From NCBI RefSeq assembly GCF_011601265.1, contig NZ_JAAOLX010000003.1:248001-312000 (forward strand): 64,000 nt of DNA, written 5' to 3'. This DNA comes from Iodobacter violaceini. Lineage in GTDB: Bacteria > Pseudomonadota > Gammaproteobacteria > Burkholderiales > Chitinibacteraceae. The translations under genes and the position numbers were made by a program. Under the pieces are notes generated by a model. It ran no database searches. It was not told the origin of the DNA and saw only the letters and a program-made list of their open reading frames with translations. Shown one piece after another: positions 46,291 to 54,100 of this stretch; positions within the stretch are counted from its first letter, which is position 1; the number at the start of each line of letters is the position of its first letter.

Positions 46291-47304
46291 ATGCTGGTAT
46301 TAGGCATTGAATCTTCTTGTGACGAAACCGGCATTGCGTTATACGACACAGATGCGGGTTTGCTTGCGCATCAAATCCACTCGCAAATTGCCATGCACAC
46401 CGAATATGGCGGCGTTGTACCCGAGCTGGCCTCACGTGATCATATCCGCCGGGCCCTTCCTCTTACCTCGGCCTGCCTGACTGAAGCAGGCAAAACACTG
46501 GCAGATATTGACGCAGTAGCCTACACAGCAGGCCCGGGGCTGGCGGGTGCGCTGCTGGTGGGCGCTTCGGTCGCCAATGCCCTTGCTTTTTCACTGGGCA
46601 AACCTGTGGTTGCTGTACACCACCTGGAAGGGCATTTGCTTTCTCCGCTCCTGGCCGATCCTGCTCCTCAGTTTCCGTTTATCGCCTTGCTGGTTTCCGG
46701 AGGACACACGCAGCTTATGGCTGTGCGTGGCATTGGTCAGTACGAAATCTTGGGGGAAACGGTTGATGATGCAGCTGGCGAAGCATTTGATAAATCTGCC
46801 AAATTATTAGGCCTGGGCTACCCCGGTGGCCCGGCCCTCTCCAAACTGGCTGAGCAGGGTGACGCGAAGCGTTTTAATCTTCCACGCCCTATGCTGCATT
46901 CTGGCAACCTAGACTTTAGCTTCAGCGGCTTAAAAACGGCGGTACTGCAACTGGCAAGCAAGCAGGACGAGCTTGATCCGCAAACGCAAGCTGATATTTG
47001 CGCTGCATTTCAAGAGGCCGTGGTAGAAGTGCTCAGTAAAAAGTGCCTTGCAGCACTGAAGCAAACCGGAATGAACCGCTTGGTGATTGCCGGCGGCGTG
47101 GGTGCAAATAAACAGCTGCGTGCCGGCCTTGATGCTGCAGCCAAAAAACGCCGCTTTGAAGTCTTTTACCCGCCACTTGAATTATGTACCGACAATGGCG
47201 CGATGATTGCCTTTGCCGGTGCGCAGCGGCTGAAATTTGCCACACCGGCAGGCAGCTATGCCGTGCAGCCCCGCTGGGATTTATCCAGCTTACCCGCAGT
47301 TTAA
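46291..47304 (+). CDS. tsaD: tRNA N6-adenosine threonylcarbamoyltransferase
   Basis: 337 residues. With TsaB/TsaE it transfers the threonylcarbamoyl group to A37 of ANN-decoding tRNAs. The ASKHA fold opens [19 protein letters not shown] (1-19). The metal-binding HxxxH is [15 protein letters not shown] (about 107-121), and later motifs are [10 protein letters not shown] (about 133-142), [16 protein letters not shown] and [12 protein letters not shown]. Divergent from rpsU, an arrangement widely conserved in proteobacteria. It ends at an intrinsic terminator. Confidence 0.97.
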   Translation: MLVLGIESSCDETGIALYDTDAGLLAHQIHSQIAMHTEYGGVVPELASRDHIRRALPLTSACLTEAGKTLADIDAVAYTAGPGLAGALLVGASVANALAFSLGKPVVAVHHLEGHLLSPLLADPAPQFPFIALLVSGGHTQLMAVRGIGQYEILGETVDDAAGEAFDKSAKLLGLGYPGGPALSKLAEQGDAKRFNLPRPMLHSGNLDFSFSGLKTAVLQLASKQDELDPQTQADICAAFQEAVVEVLSKKCLAALKQTGMNRLVIAGGVGANKQLRAGLDAAAKKRRFEVFYPPLELCTDNGAMIAFAGAQRLKFATPAGSYAVQPRWDLSSLPAV

Positions 47305-47309
47305 ATTGA

Positions 47310-47344
47310 AAGCGGTGTGCAAAAGGTTTTTTTGCACACCGCTT
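47310..47344. terminator. Bidirectional terminator between tsaD and the FAH-family gene
   Basis: Perfect 15-bp stem: AAGCGGTGTGCAAAA (47310-47324) against TTTTGCACACCGCTT (47330-47344), five-base loop GGTTT. It is placed between convergent stop codons. The stem ends AAAA/TTTT at the loop side, and the plus strand downstream reads GTCTTGCTTAC, so the T-run is weak. Confidence 0.6.
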
Positions 47345-47362
47345 GTCTTGCTTACAATACCA

Positions 47363-48013
47363 TCAGGCCACTACAAACTTCTCTTCGATCAAATCACCCA
47401 GCGTCAGCTTGAGCTGATCACCCGAATGAAGCTGCCCCACCCCTTCTGGCGTACCGGTATAAATTAAATCTCCGGCCTGCAGCGTAAACCGGCTGGAAAT
47501 CCATGAGATCAGGGTCGCCACATCAAACGCCATTAATCGCGTATCAGCCTGCTGCTTGCTCTTGCCATTAATTTCTAAAGTGAACTCTAATTCAAATGGA
47601 TTGCGAATGACGCTGGCCGGCACAAACTGCGTCAGCACTGCGGCTCCGTCAAAGCCTTTAGATAAAGTCCATGGCATACCTGCCCGTTTGGCTTCTGCCT
47701 GCACATCCCTTGCGGTTAAATCCAAGCCCAGCGCATAACCTGCCACATGCTCCAGCGCGTTATCCTTGCTGATATTTTTGCCACCCCTGCCAATGGCCAC
47801 CACCAGCTCTGCTTCGTGATGCACATCTTTAGACCATGAAGGCAATTGCATCGCCTGCCCAGATTGTAAAATAGCCGAGTTAGGCTTAATAAAGACCACA
47901 GGCTCGCTGCCGATGCTTGCGCCCATTTCTGCAGCATGAGCAAGATAATTGCGGGCAACACAGAAGATATTATTTACGCGAAGATCGGTTTGATCGATTC
48001 GGATACTGGGCAC
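47363..48013 (-). CDS. Fumarylacetoacetate hydrolase family protein
   Basis: 216 residues, the small FahD/YcgM type (acylpyruvase / oxaloacetate tautomerase). These metal enzymes cleave acylpyruvates or isomerise oxaloacetate in central metabolism. The sequence has IFCVARNYLAHAAEMG (about 16-31), FIKPNSAIL (about 41-49), and the metal-binding HHEAELVVAIGRGGKNIS (about 64-81, Glu67/Glu69). GLDLTARDVQ and TGTPEGVGQL follow, as in the family. Single gene, convergent with tsaD. The exact substrate is not predictable. Confidence 0.9.
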   Translation of the reverse strand: MPSIRIDQTDLRVNNIFCVARNYLAHAAEMGASIGSEPVVFIKPNSAILQSGQAMQLPSWSKDVHHEAELVVAIGRGGKNISKDNALEHVAGYALGLDLTARDVQAEAKRAGMPWTLSKGFDGAAVLTQFVPASVIRNPFELEFTLEINGKSKQQADTRLMAFDVATLISWISSRFTLQAGDLIYTGTPEGVGQLHSGDQLKLTLGDLIEEKFVVA

Positions 48014-48085
48014 AGGAAAATTCCTCAGTTTGCGGACGAATTTCCGCTTTTAAATGAGTCAAATAAAAAAATCAAACACAACGTA

Positions 48086-49012
48086 TTAAACACGCCCCAG
48101 CCACGAGCCAAGACTAAAGAGTAATACCAGTGCAATCCATAAAATTGCCGTACGCCAGATCAAACCTACAGCGCTCGCAAGATAATCAGGGGTTGCAGCC
48201 TCGCCCACACCCAGCTCCGGGCGAAATTTCACTGTGTGGTCCTGATGCAGGGTATCGCCAAGGCGCACGCCTATGGCACCTGCGCCACTCGATAACAAAA
48301 TGCCATCGATATAATCTGTCCAGCTTTGTGCCTGAGTGCGCCAGCAATACACCGCATCTTCAAAATTGCCCATAATTGCAAAGCTGGCAGCCGTAAGGCG
48401 CACAGGCAGATAATCAAGCAGCTCTAAAATCAGCACCGAGAAACGCCCGAATGCACCCGAACTGCGGCCCCATTTTTGCGCAAGCAAACTGGCTGAACGA
48501 TAAAGCAGCGCACCAGCCGGGCCAGCAAACCAGGCCAGCACCACAAACCAGAATAAAGTGCCGAATACATAGCGATAAGAATCCGCAAGGCCTTGCTCGA
48601 TAGCCATTCTTGAGACTTCATCTGCGCTCATTTCAGACGTATGCTGCCCGCTCCAGTCTGCCAGCAATGCACGGGCAGTCTCCAAATCCTCTGCCTGCAA
48701 GGCTTTTGAAATCCCCGAAAAAGCATGACTAAACTGACGAAAGCCCATGGTCAGATACAGGATGGCCACATCCCAAAGCAGAGCAAAGCCGACATTAACG
48801 CGGCATAGCAACAGATAAACCACAAACGATACAACCAGGAGTGGCAATACCAGTAGCAGCCAGGCCCCCATACCATTACGAAACTCACCTGCGTTTAAAC
48901 CACGCTCCAGTTGATTAGCAAGGCGTACAAAAGCCAGCGTAAACAGATTGCGGTTTGATAATGGCCGGAACTGCTCCAGTGCCAATGCAATAATAAGTGC
49001 GAGGATAGTCAT
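48086..49012 (-). CDS. CobD/CbiB-like (AmpE-related) inner-membrane protein
   Basis: 308 residues with four or five hydrophobic stretches (1-15, about 60-90, 160-185, 285-305). The segments LIIALALEQFRPLSNRN (about 4-20), YVFGTLFWFVVLAWFAGPAG, LLDYLPVRLTAASFAIMG and CWRTQAQSW (about 215-240) match the CobD/CbiB superfamily, in which CbiB makes adenosylcobinamide phosphate. No other cobalamin gene is nearby, and betaproteobacterial proteins of this group lie closer to AmpE, a putative signalling protein, so a cobalamin role is doubtful. ATG 49012 follows GGGA at eight-base spacing; the much longer reading to 49222 has no family support. Confidence 0.75.
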   Translation of the reverse strand: MTILALIIALALEQFRPLSNRNLFTLAFVRLANQLERGLNAGEFRNGMGAWLLLVLPLLVVSFVVYLLLCRVNVGFALLWDVAILYLTMGFRQFSHAFSGISKALQAEDLETARALLADWSGQHTSEMSADEVSRMAIEQGLADSYRYVFGTLFWFVVLAWFAGPAGALLYRSASLLAQKWGRSSGAFGRFSVLILELLDYLPVRLTAASFAIMGNFEDAVYCWRTQAQSWTDYIDGILLSSGAGAIGVRLGDTLHQDHTVKFRPELGVGEAATPDYLASAVGLIWRTAILWIALVLLFSLGSWLGRV

Positions 49013-49310
49013 TTTTATATTCCCGAAGCCGGTCTTGCCGACAACTTTTGCAGACGGCGAAAGATACCACAGGCAGCCGCCAGCCCCAAAACGTGGATCG
49101 TCTCGCGCTAATATTTTCATTATTGCAAACATAACGTAAGCAGCACGACTTAGCGACAATTTGGAACAGATTAACGACTTAATTTGCCAGAAAGCTGGCA
49201 AAATACCGGCACTATTTAACATCCTGCGCAGTGCTTGAAAAAAGACGGCATAGTCCCAATATTTTACTGAGCTGTTTCGCGCCTAAAAACATACCCAACC
49301 GGAGATCACG
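49013..49310. other. Divergent intergenic region CobD-like / sodB
   Basis: 298 bases. The sodB ribosome-binding site GGAG (about 49300) is clear. The promoter for sodB should lie here. I see no convincing Fur-box, RNA gene or strong hairpin. Confidence 0.4.
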
Positions 49311-49904
49311 ATGGAACATAAGCTGCCAGAATTACCTTACGCTCAAGATGCATTAGCACCATTTATGTCTGCTGAAACATTGTCATATCACTATGGCAAG
49401 CATCACCAGACCTACATTACTAATTTAAACAATTTAATCAAAGGCACAGATAACGAATCTTTGTCGCTTGAAGAAATCGTTAAAAAAGCCCCTGCTGGCG
49501 GCCTGTTTAATAACGCGGCCCAAGTTTGGAACCACACTTTCTTCTGGCTGGGCTTTAAGCCTAATGCAGAAGCTGCAGACCGCGCCCCTGCTGGTGCGCT
49601 TGCTGCTGCAATTGATGCAAAATGGGGCTCGTTTGCTAAGTTCCAGGAAGCATTCAATGCATCCGCTGCCGGCAACTTTGGCTCTGGCTGGACATGGCTG
49701 GTTAAGAAAGCAGATGGCTCGCTCGATATCGTAAACACATCAGCAGCGGCAACACCACTGACAACAGCTGACACTGCGCTGCTGACCTGTGATGTTTGGG
49801 AGCACGCTTACTACATCGACTACCGTAACAGCCGCCCTAACTACCTGACAGGCTTCTGGAAGCTGGTTGACTGGGATGTAGTTGCAGCACGCTTAGCAGC
49901 TTAA
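49311..49904 (+). CDS. sodB: Iron superoxide dismutase
   Basis: 197 residues. It converts superoxide to oxygen and hydrogen peroxide in the cytoplasm. Metal ligands are seen in order: His27 in [13 protein letters not shown], His74 in [14 protein letters not shown], and Asp/His in [14 protein letters not shown] (about 155-168). The pattern [11 protein letters not shown] and the length point to the Fe rather than Mn type, though cambialistic members exist. Monocistronic; a large double hairpin follows it. No signal peptide. Confidence 0.95.
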   Translation: MEHKLPELPYAQDALAPFMSAETLSYHYGKHHQTYITNLNNLIKGTDNESLSLEEIVKKAPAGGLFNNAAQVWNHTFFWLGFKPNAEAADRAPAGALAAAIDAKWGSFAKFQEAFNASAAGNFGSGWTWLVKKADGSLDIVNTSAAATPLTTADTALLTCDVWEHAYYIDYRNSRPNYLTGFWKLVDWDVVAARLAA

Positions 49905-49914
49905 TTACCACATT

Positions 49915-49961
49915 CAGTATGCTGATGCTGACTGGTACTCAAGGTCTGCATCAGCATACTG
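49915..49961. repeat. 14-bp hairpin directly after sodB
   Basis: Perfect inverted repeat CAGTATGCTGATGC (49915-49928) against 49948-49961 with a 19-base loop, starting 11 bases after the sodB stop. It has no T-run and is followed at once by a second hairpin that does. It may protect the sodB mRNA 3' end. Confidence 0.6.
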
Positions 49962-49967
49962 ATACAT

Positions 49968-50018
49968 AAAAACGTCTGGCGCTTACATACAACAGTATGC
50001 AGGCTCAGACGTTTTTTT
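49968..50018 (+). terminator. Intrinsic terminator of sodB
   Basis: A long stem, AAAAACGTCTG...CATAC against GTATG...CAGACGTTTTTTT, with short internal mismatches and loop AACA. It is followed by T7 at 50012-50018, on the sense strand of sodB. Confidence 0.75.
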
Positions 50019-50090
50019 ATGCCTGCTGTAAAACACATCGGCTTATGCTTTCGCACTTAATACTCCAGCAACCTAACGGAAAATATCTAT

Positions 50091-51224
50091 ATGACATTAA
50101 AAGCGGTCTGCCTCTGCCTTAGTCTGATTTTTAGTGCATCCAGTTTTGCAGCCAGTGTGGAAGAAAACCGATCTGAGGCTGCCAAAGCCGCAATGCCACA
50201 TTTACTGGCCCCTTTTGACACACAAATCAGCAAATTAAGCACAAGCTTAGTTGCGGCAAAAAATAGTACGGAAGTGGAAGCCTTATTAATCAGCACCGGG
50301 CAGACGCTATGGAATACTGCCCGCCAGCAAGCACGACAAACCACGGATGACCGGCCGCTCTACTGGGCACGCCTTGCTATTACCCAACAAATCCGCGATA
50401 GCAAATTAGGCTTTGATGCCGATGCCGCCCTAAGAAACAGCTGGCTGGCCCTGTTTGAGCAAAACAGCCGGGGCATTCAGGATATCCGCTACACCCAAGG
50501 GGTAAAACGCATCCTGCTTACAGGCTTTGATCCTTTTCTGCTGGACAGAAACATTAATCAAAGTAACCCATCCGGGCTGGCAGCACTGCTGCTGGATGGC
50601 AAATTTATTGAAGTAAATGGCCAGCGGGCACAAATCGAAACGGCCATTGCCCCCGTTCGTTTTGCCGATTTTGATGCGGGCTTTGTTGAAGACCTGCTTA
50701 CGCCCTACATTAAAAACCCTGTCGATTTAATCGTCACCGTCAGCATGGGGCGCAAAGATTTTGATTTAGAGCGCTATCCGGGCAAACGCCGCTCGGCTGA
50801 TTTTCCGGATAATCTAAATATTAAAACAGGTGGAACGCTGACAAATCCTGTGCAGCCTCTGCTAAAGGGCAAGATTTTGCCTGGTGCAGAATTTGTAGAA
50901 TTCAGCCTGCCCATTAAAAATATGCTTACCGTACAAGCCCCGTTTATTGTGCACGATAACTGCACCATCAGCACTCTGCGGCAAAAAGAGTATTGCCCGA
51001 AAAATCTGGCCGCATTAGCCAATGAAGTATCGGTAGAAGGCTCTGGCGGTGGTTATTTATCCAATGAGATTTCCTACCGCAGCCTGCGCCTGCGCGATCA
51101 GTTGGGGGCAAAAATCCCTGTTGGCCATATCCATACGCCTGCGATTAAGCAATATGATGCAGAGAAGGAAGCGGCAATTGTTCAGCAAATTGAAGAATTG
51201 CTGAAGGCGGCGCTGGCGAAATAA
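50091..51224 (+). CDS. Secreted pyroglutamyl-peptidase-like (C15-fold) protein, nucleophile replaced
   Basis: 377 residues. A signal peptide (1-20, SASSFA-A) is followed by a helical domain (about 22-135) with no family I recognise, then a peptidase C15-like domain (about 138-375). The C15 features are RILLTGFDPFL (140-150, like LVTGFEPF), the Glu of the Glu-Cys-His triad region at E227 with DFPDN at 237-241 (like RIPDN), and His348 in GHIHTP. At the position of the catalytic Cys the motif reads GGGYLSNE (319-326), so Cys is Ser324. C291 and C302 could form a disulfide. It is therefore exported and possibly not a standard cysteine peptidase: either a serine variant or an inactive binder. Canonical enzymes are cytoplasmic and about 215 residues. 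Confidence 0.75.
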   Translation: MTLKAVCLCLSLIFSASSFAASVEENRSEAAKAAMPHLLAPFDTQISKLSTSLVAAKNSTEVEALLISTGQTLWNTARQQARQTTDDRPLYWARLAITQQIRDSKLGFDADAALRNSWLALFEQNSRGIQDIRYTQGVKRILLTGFDPFLLDRNINQSNPSGLAALLLDGKFIEVNGQRAQIETAIAPVRFADFDAGFVEDLLTPYIKNPVDLIVTVSMGRKDFDLERYPGKRRSADFPDNLNIKTGGTLTNPVQPLLKGKILPGAEFVEFSLPIKNMLTVQAPFIVHDNCTISTLRQKEYCPKNLAALANEVSVEGSGGGYLSNEISYRSLRLRDQLGAKIPVGHIHTPAIKQYDAEKEAAIVQQIEELLKAALAK

Positions 51225-51278
51225 GCACATAGCTTCGCAGGGCATGCGGGATCGTTGCACGCCCTGCGAAAAAACACT

Positions 51279-53762
51279 TTAAGCCACTACGGTCTTGCTC
51301 TTACGCCCTGTACGGCTGAAGCTGGCGGCTTTGACGATACCTTCAGCTGCAAACGGGCCGGTATAAAGTGCCGATTGCGCATTGGGCTCACTGCCATCCA
51401 GGGTATAGCGCAGCGCCAAACCCGGCGCGGATACATTCAGCGCAACCTGGCCATCCACACGCTGCACGCCCGGCAAAGGAATCCGGTAGCCGTAGCCACC
51501 GGCAAAACCATCCAGACGCGGCATATCGCGCTGCCCCAGGCGGTTTGCAAACTGATTCCAGTCTGCATCCATTTTTGCTGCCCGTTCAGCTTTATCGCTG
51601 ATCTTAGTCCAGCCCGGATCGGCCGCCCAGGCACGCTCGGCCAGTGCAATCACCCGTGGCATGGCAAGGTATTCAACCCGCTCCTGGCTGCGTGCATTTT
51701 CGCCCCAAAGCTGGCCCTGCATACCCAGCACATTTTTAGTGCCCTCTGCCGTTAAACGCTGCATTTTGGCAAGGCTGTCTGCATCCAGTGGCTGGCCAAA
51801 TAAATTCACCGTAGCAGTGGTGTAAATATCCAGCGGGCAGAATTCATAAGCGCCGCGCGTTTCAATAAAGCCACCCCAGTAATAGCCCGGCTCTTGCGGA
51901 TCTTTTGCGTAGGACAAATCGAAATACAGATTGGTTACGTTTGAGAGCACCACCTGATAGCCTGCATTAGCCAGCTGATAGGCAAAATCCTCCTGCCCCC
52001 AGCCCCAGACATTATTCCAGACATAGGGCTGGAATTTGGCGTCTACAAATTCCGGGTTTGGTCCATGCTTGCCATCTTGCTTAGACAGAGCGATTTCTTC
52101 CCAGCCGCCAAACACCAGATTGTGCTTTTGCAGCAGGGTGCGATAACGCGCAAGGAAATAATTTTGTAAACCCTGAATCGAAGTAATGCCCTGCTCTTGC
52201 ATAAAGGCCTGACAAATGGGCGAGCCTTCCCATGCACCATGCGGCACTTCATCACCACCGGTATGCATAGTGGTCAGGGGTGCGCCTGCTTCGGCAAACA
52301 TCGCCTTCATATCCACCAAAACTGTTTCAATAAAGCGATAGCAAGATTCCTGGCCAATACACATCACATTGTCGTGCCACAGCTGCACCGATTCATATTT
52401 GGACTGGTCATTAAAATCGCTCAGCAGATATTCCTCTGCCCCAGCCAGATTGCCGGCCGCTTTTAAACGCTCATAGCGTAATTCCATCGCCTTGATCGCG
52501 GCGCGGGCGTGGCCTGGCACGTCGATTTCAGGGATCACCTCAACATGGCGGGCTGTAGCAAATTGCAAGATTTCAATAAAATCTGCACGGCTATAAAAAC
52601 CAGTTCCGGCCGAGCCCTGCACCACCGCGCCCGAACCAAAACTTGGCAAGAGGCTGTGTTTTTCATTTTCACTAAAACCACGCAAAGCACCGATCTCAGT
52701 CAGCTCTGGCAAAGAGGGAATCTCTAAACGCCAGCCTTCATCGTCGGTTAAATGGAAGTGAAATTTATTCAGCTTGTATAAAGCCATGCAATCCAAAAGC
52801 CGTAAGACCGTTTCCTTGCTGGAAAAATTTCGACCTACATCCAGATGCATACCGCGATAGGCAAAACGCGGTGCATCAATCACATAACCGAAAGGCACGG
52901 CCAGGCCAGGCTGCGGATTAAGGTAGCTATCTACTGGTAAAAGCTGACGCAGCGATTGAATCCCATTCATTACCCCTGCCGCACTTGCACCCGTAATCAC
53001 AACTCCAGCAGCACTTATTTCCAGGCTGTAAGCCTCCAGCGGTGCACCGCTGCCGGCCATATCCACCTTGCCAAGTTGCAAAGTGATGCCAGCACCACGG
53101 CTGGCTCTCTGTAATTCCACACCCGATACATCGCGCAAAGCAGCACGCAAAAAGGCAGCCTCTTTAGCCAGCGCTTCACCATGCACAATCAAGGTGGCAG
53201 ACGTAATCAGATACTGGCCCGCATCCCAGCGCGCCTCTGTTGGTGTTGGCGTGATTTTGCCTACTGCATCGGCAGGCAATAGCGTGAGAGCCTGGTTTTC
53301 AGTAAAACGCAATGCTGGCGTCATCAAAGGCACGGCATCAGCTAAATTACGATTACATTGCTCCGGACGGCTGAATGGCACGATCTGTGGATCACCAATG
53401 GCGTCGGCCACCGCATTGCCGTAAACGATATAAAAGCCCAGCGGCGCATCGGTTTCGTTAATCACCCAGAAGATTCCCTGGTAACGAACCACCATCGAAG
53501 CACCCGCAGGCAGGCCCGCAAAATCCGCTGCAGGAATAAAGCGTGAAACGTCGCCGTTTACATGCTCCATGACCACGCCACCTTGCACTGTTTCAGGCTT
53601 AATCTTGCGGCAGGTATTGAAATAAATAGCCCAGTCCTGCCCGCTTAAAGCAACATCCGACAGATTAGTAATTGTCAGCTCGGCTAAAAAGTGATCGCCC
53701 TCGTAATGGTTAGTCAGGCATTCCCACTTCAACTGTAATTGTGCACCCGCTGGCTGCGTCAT
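51279..53762 (-). CDS. Beta-N-acetylhexosaminidase (chitobiase-type, GH20)
   Basis: 827 residues. It removes terminal N-acetylglucosamine from chitobiose and chito-oligomers by substrate-assisted catalysis. Order: CHB_HEX carbohydrate-binding domain (about 10-140), GH20b domain (about 165-295), TIM-barrel catalytic domain (about 300-730) with RGMHLDVGRNF and HFHLTDDEGWRLEIP, the catalytic D504-E505 in HTGGDEVPHGAWEG, and a C-terminal CHB_HEX_C domain (ALRYTLDGSEP). The length matches bacterial chitobiases. No signal peptide or lipobox: the protein starts MTQPAGAQLQLKWECL, so it may be cytoplasmic. ATG 53762 follows AAGGGAAG. It is divergent from a TonB-dependent receptor. Confidence 0.93.
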   Translation of the reverse strand: MTQPAGAQLQLKWECLTNHYEGDHFLAELTITNLSDVALSGQDWAIYFNTCRKIKPETVQGGVVMEHVNGDVSRFIPAADFAGLPAGASMVVRYQGIFWVINETDAPLGFYIVYGNAVADAIGDPQIVPFSRPEQCNRNLADAVPLMTPALRFTENQALTLLPADAVGKITPTPTEARWDAGQYLITSATLIVHGEALAKEAAFLRAALRDVSGVELQRASRGAGITLQLGKVDMAGSGAPLEAYSLEISAAGVVITGASAAGVMNGIQSLRQLLPVDSYLNPQPGLAVPFGYVIDAPRFAYRGMHLDVGRNFSSKETVLRLLDCMALYKLNKFHFHLTDDEGWRLEIPSLPELTEIGALRGFSENEKHSLLPSFGSGAVVQGSAGTGFYSRADFIEILQFATARHVEVIPEIDVPGHARAAIKAMELRYERLKAAGNLAGAEEYLLSDFNDQSKYESVQLWHDNVMCIGQESCYRFIETVLVDMKAMFAEAGAPLTTMHTGGDEVPHGAWEGSPICQAFMQEQGITSIQGLQNYFLARYRTLLQKHNLVFGGWEEIALSKQDGKHGPNPEFVDAKFQPYVWNNVWGWGQEDFAYQLANAGYQVVLSNVTNLYFDLSYAKDPQEPGYYWGGFIETRGAYEFCPLDIYTTATVNLFGQPLDADSLAKMQRLTAEGTKNVLGMQGQLWGENARSQERVEYLAMPRVIALAERAWAADPGWTKISDKAERAAKMDADWNQFANRLGQRDMPRLDGFAGGYGYRIPLPGVQRVDGQVALNVSAPGLALRYTLDGSEPNAQSALYTGPFAAEGIVKAASFSRTGRKSKTVVA

Positions 53763-54100
53763 CTTGTCTTCCCTTCTCGTTTTTATATGAAAACACCACG
53801 CTCTAAAGAGCAACCCGAGTGTAGAAGCAATCAATCATGTAAACCAGCCGGGGGCTTTGCTTGTATTGCGGAGTTTGAGAAAGCCTCATCGCCCCGGCAG
53901 CTCTCAAAGACAAAACAGAGGCCACCTCCGCACCCAGTGAAAGGTGATTCATTGCAGCAAGTGTCATAAGCACGCAACAAATAAGATGACTTACTGTTTT
54001 AAACGGGAATATTTACGAGGTAATTGTTACGATCGGGCTACACGCTTACTTACAGCGGCAAGAAATCAAAAATCAAAGCTCTACCCGAGGATACACAGAG
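53763..54100. other. Divergent regulatory region GH20 / TonB-dependent receptor
   Basis: 338 bases holding the promoters of two divergent, functionally linked genes, so a shared operator is likely. I find no confident -35/-10 pair and no perfect operator dyad longer than about 8 bases. A GAGG about 12 bases before the receptor ATG may be its ribosome-binding site. Confidence 0.4.
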
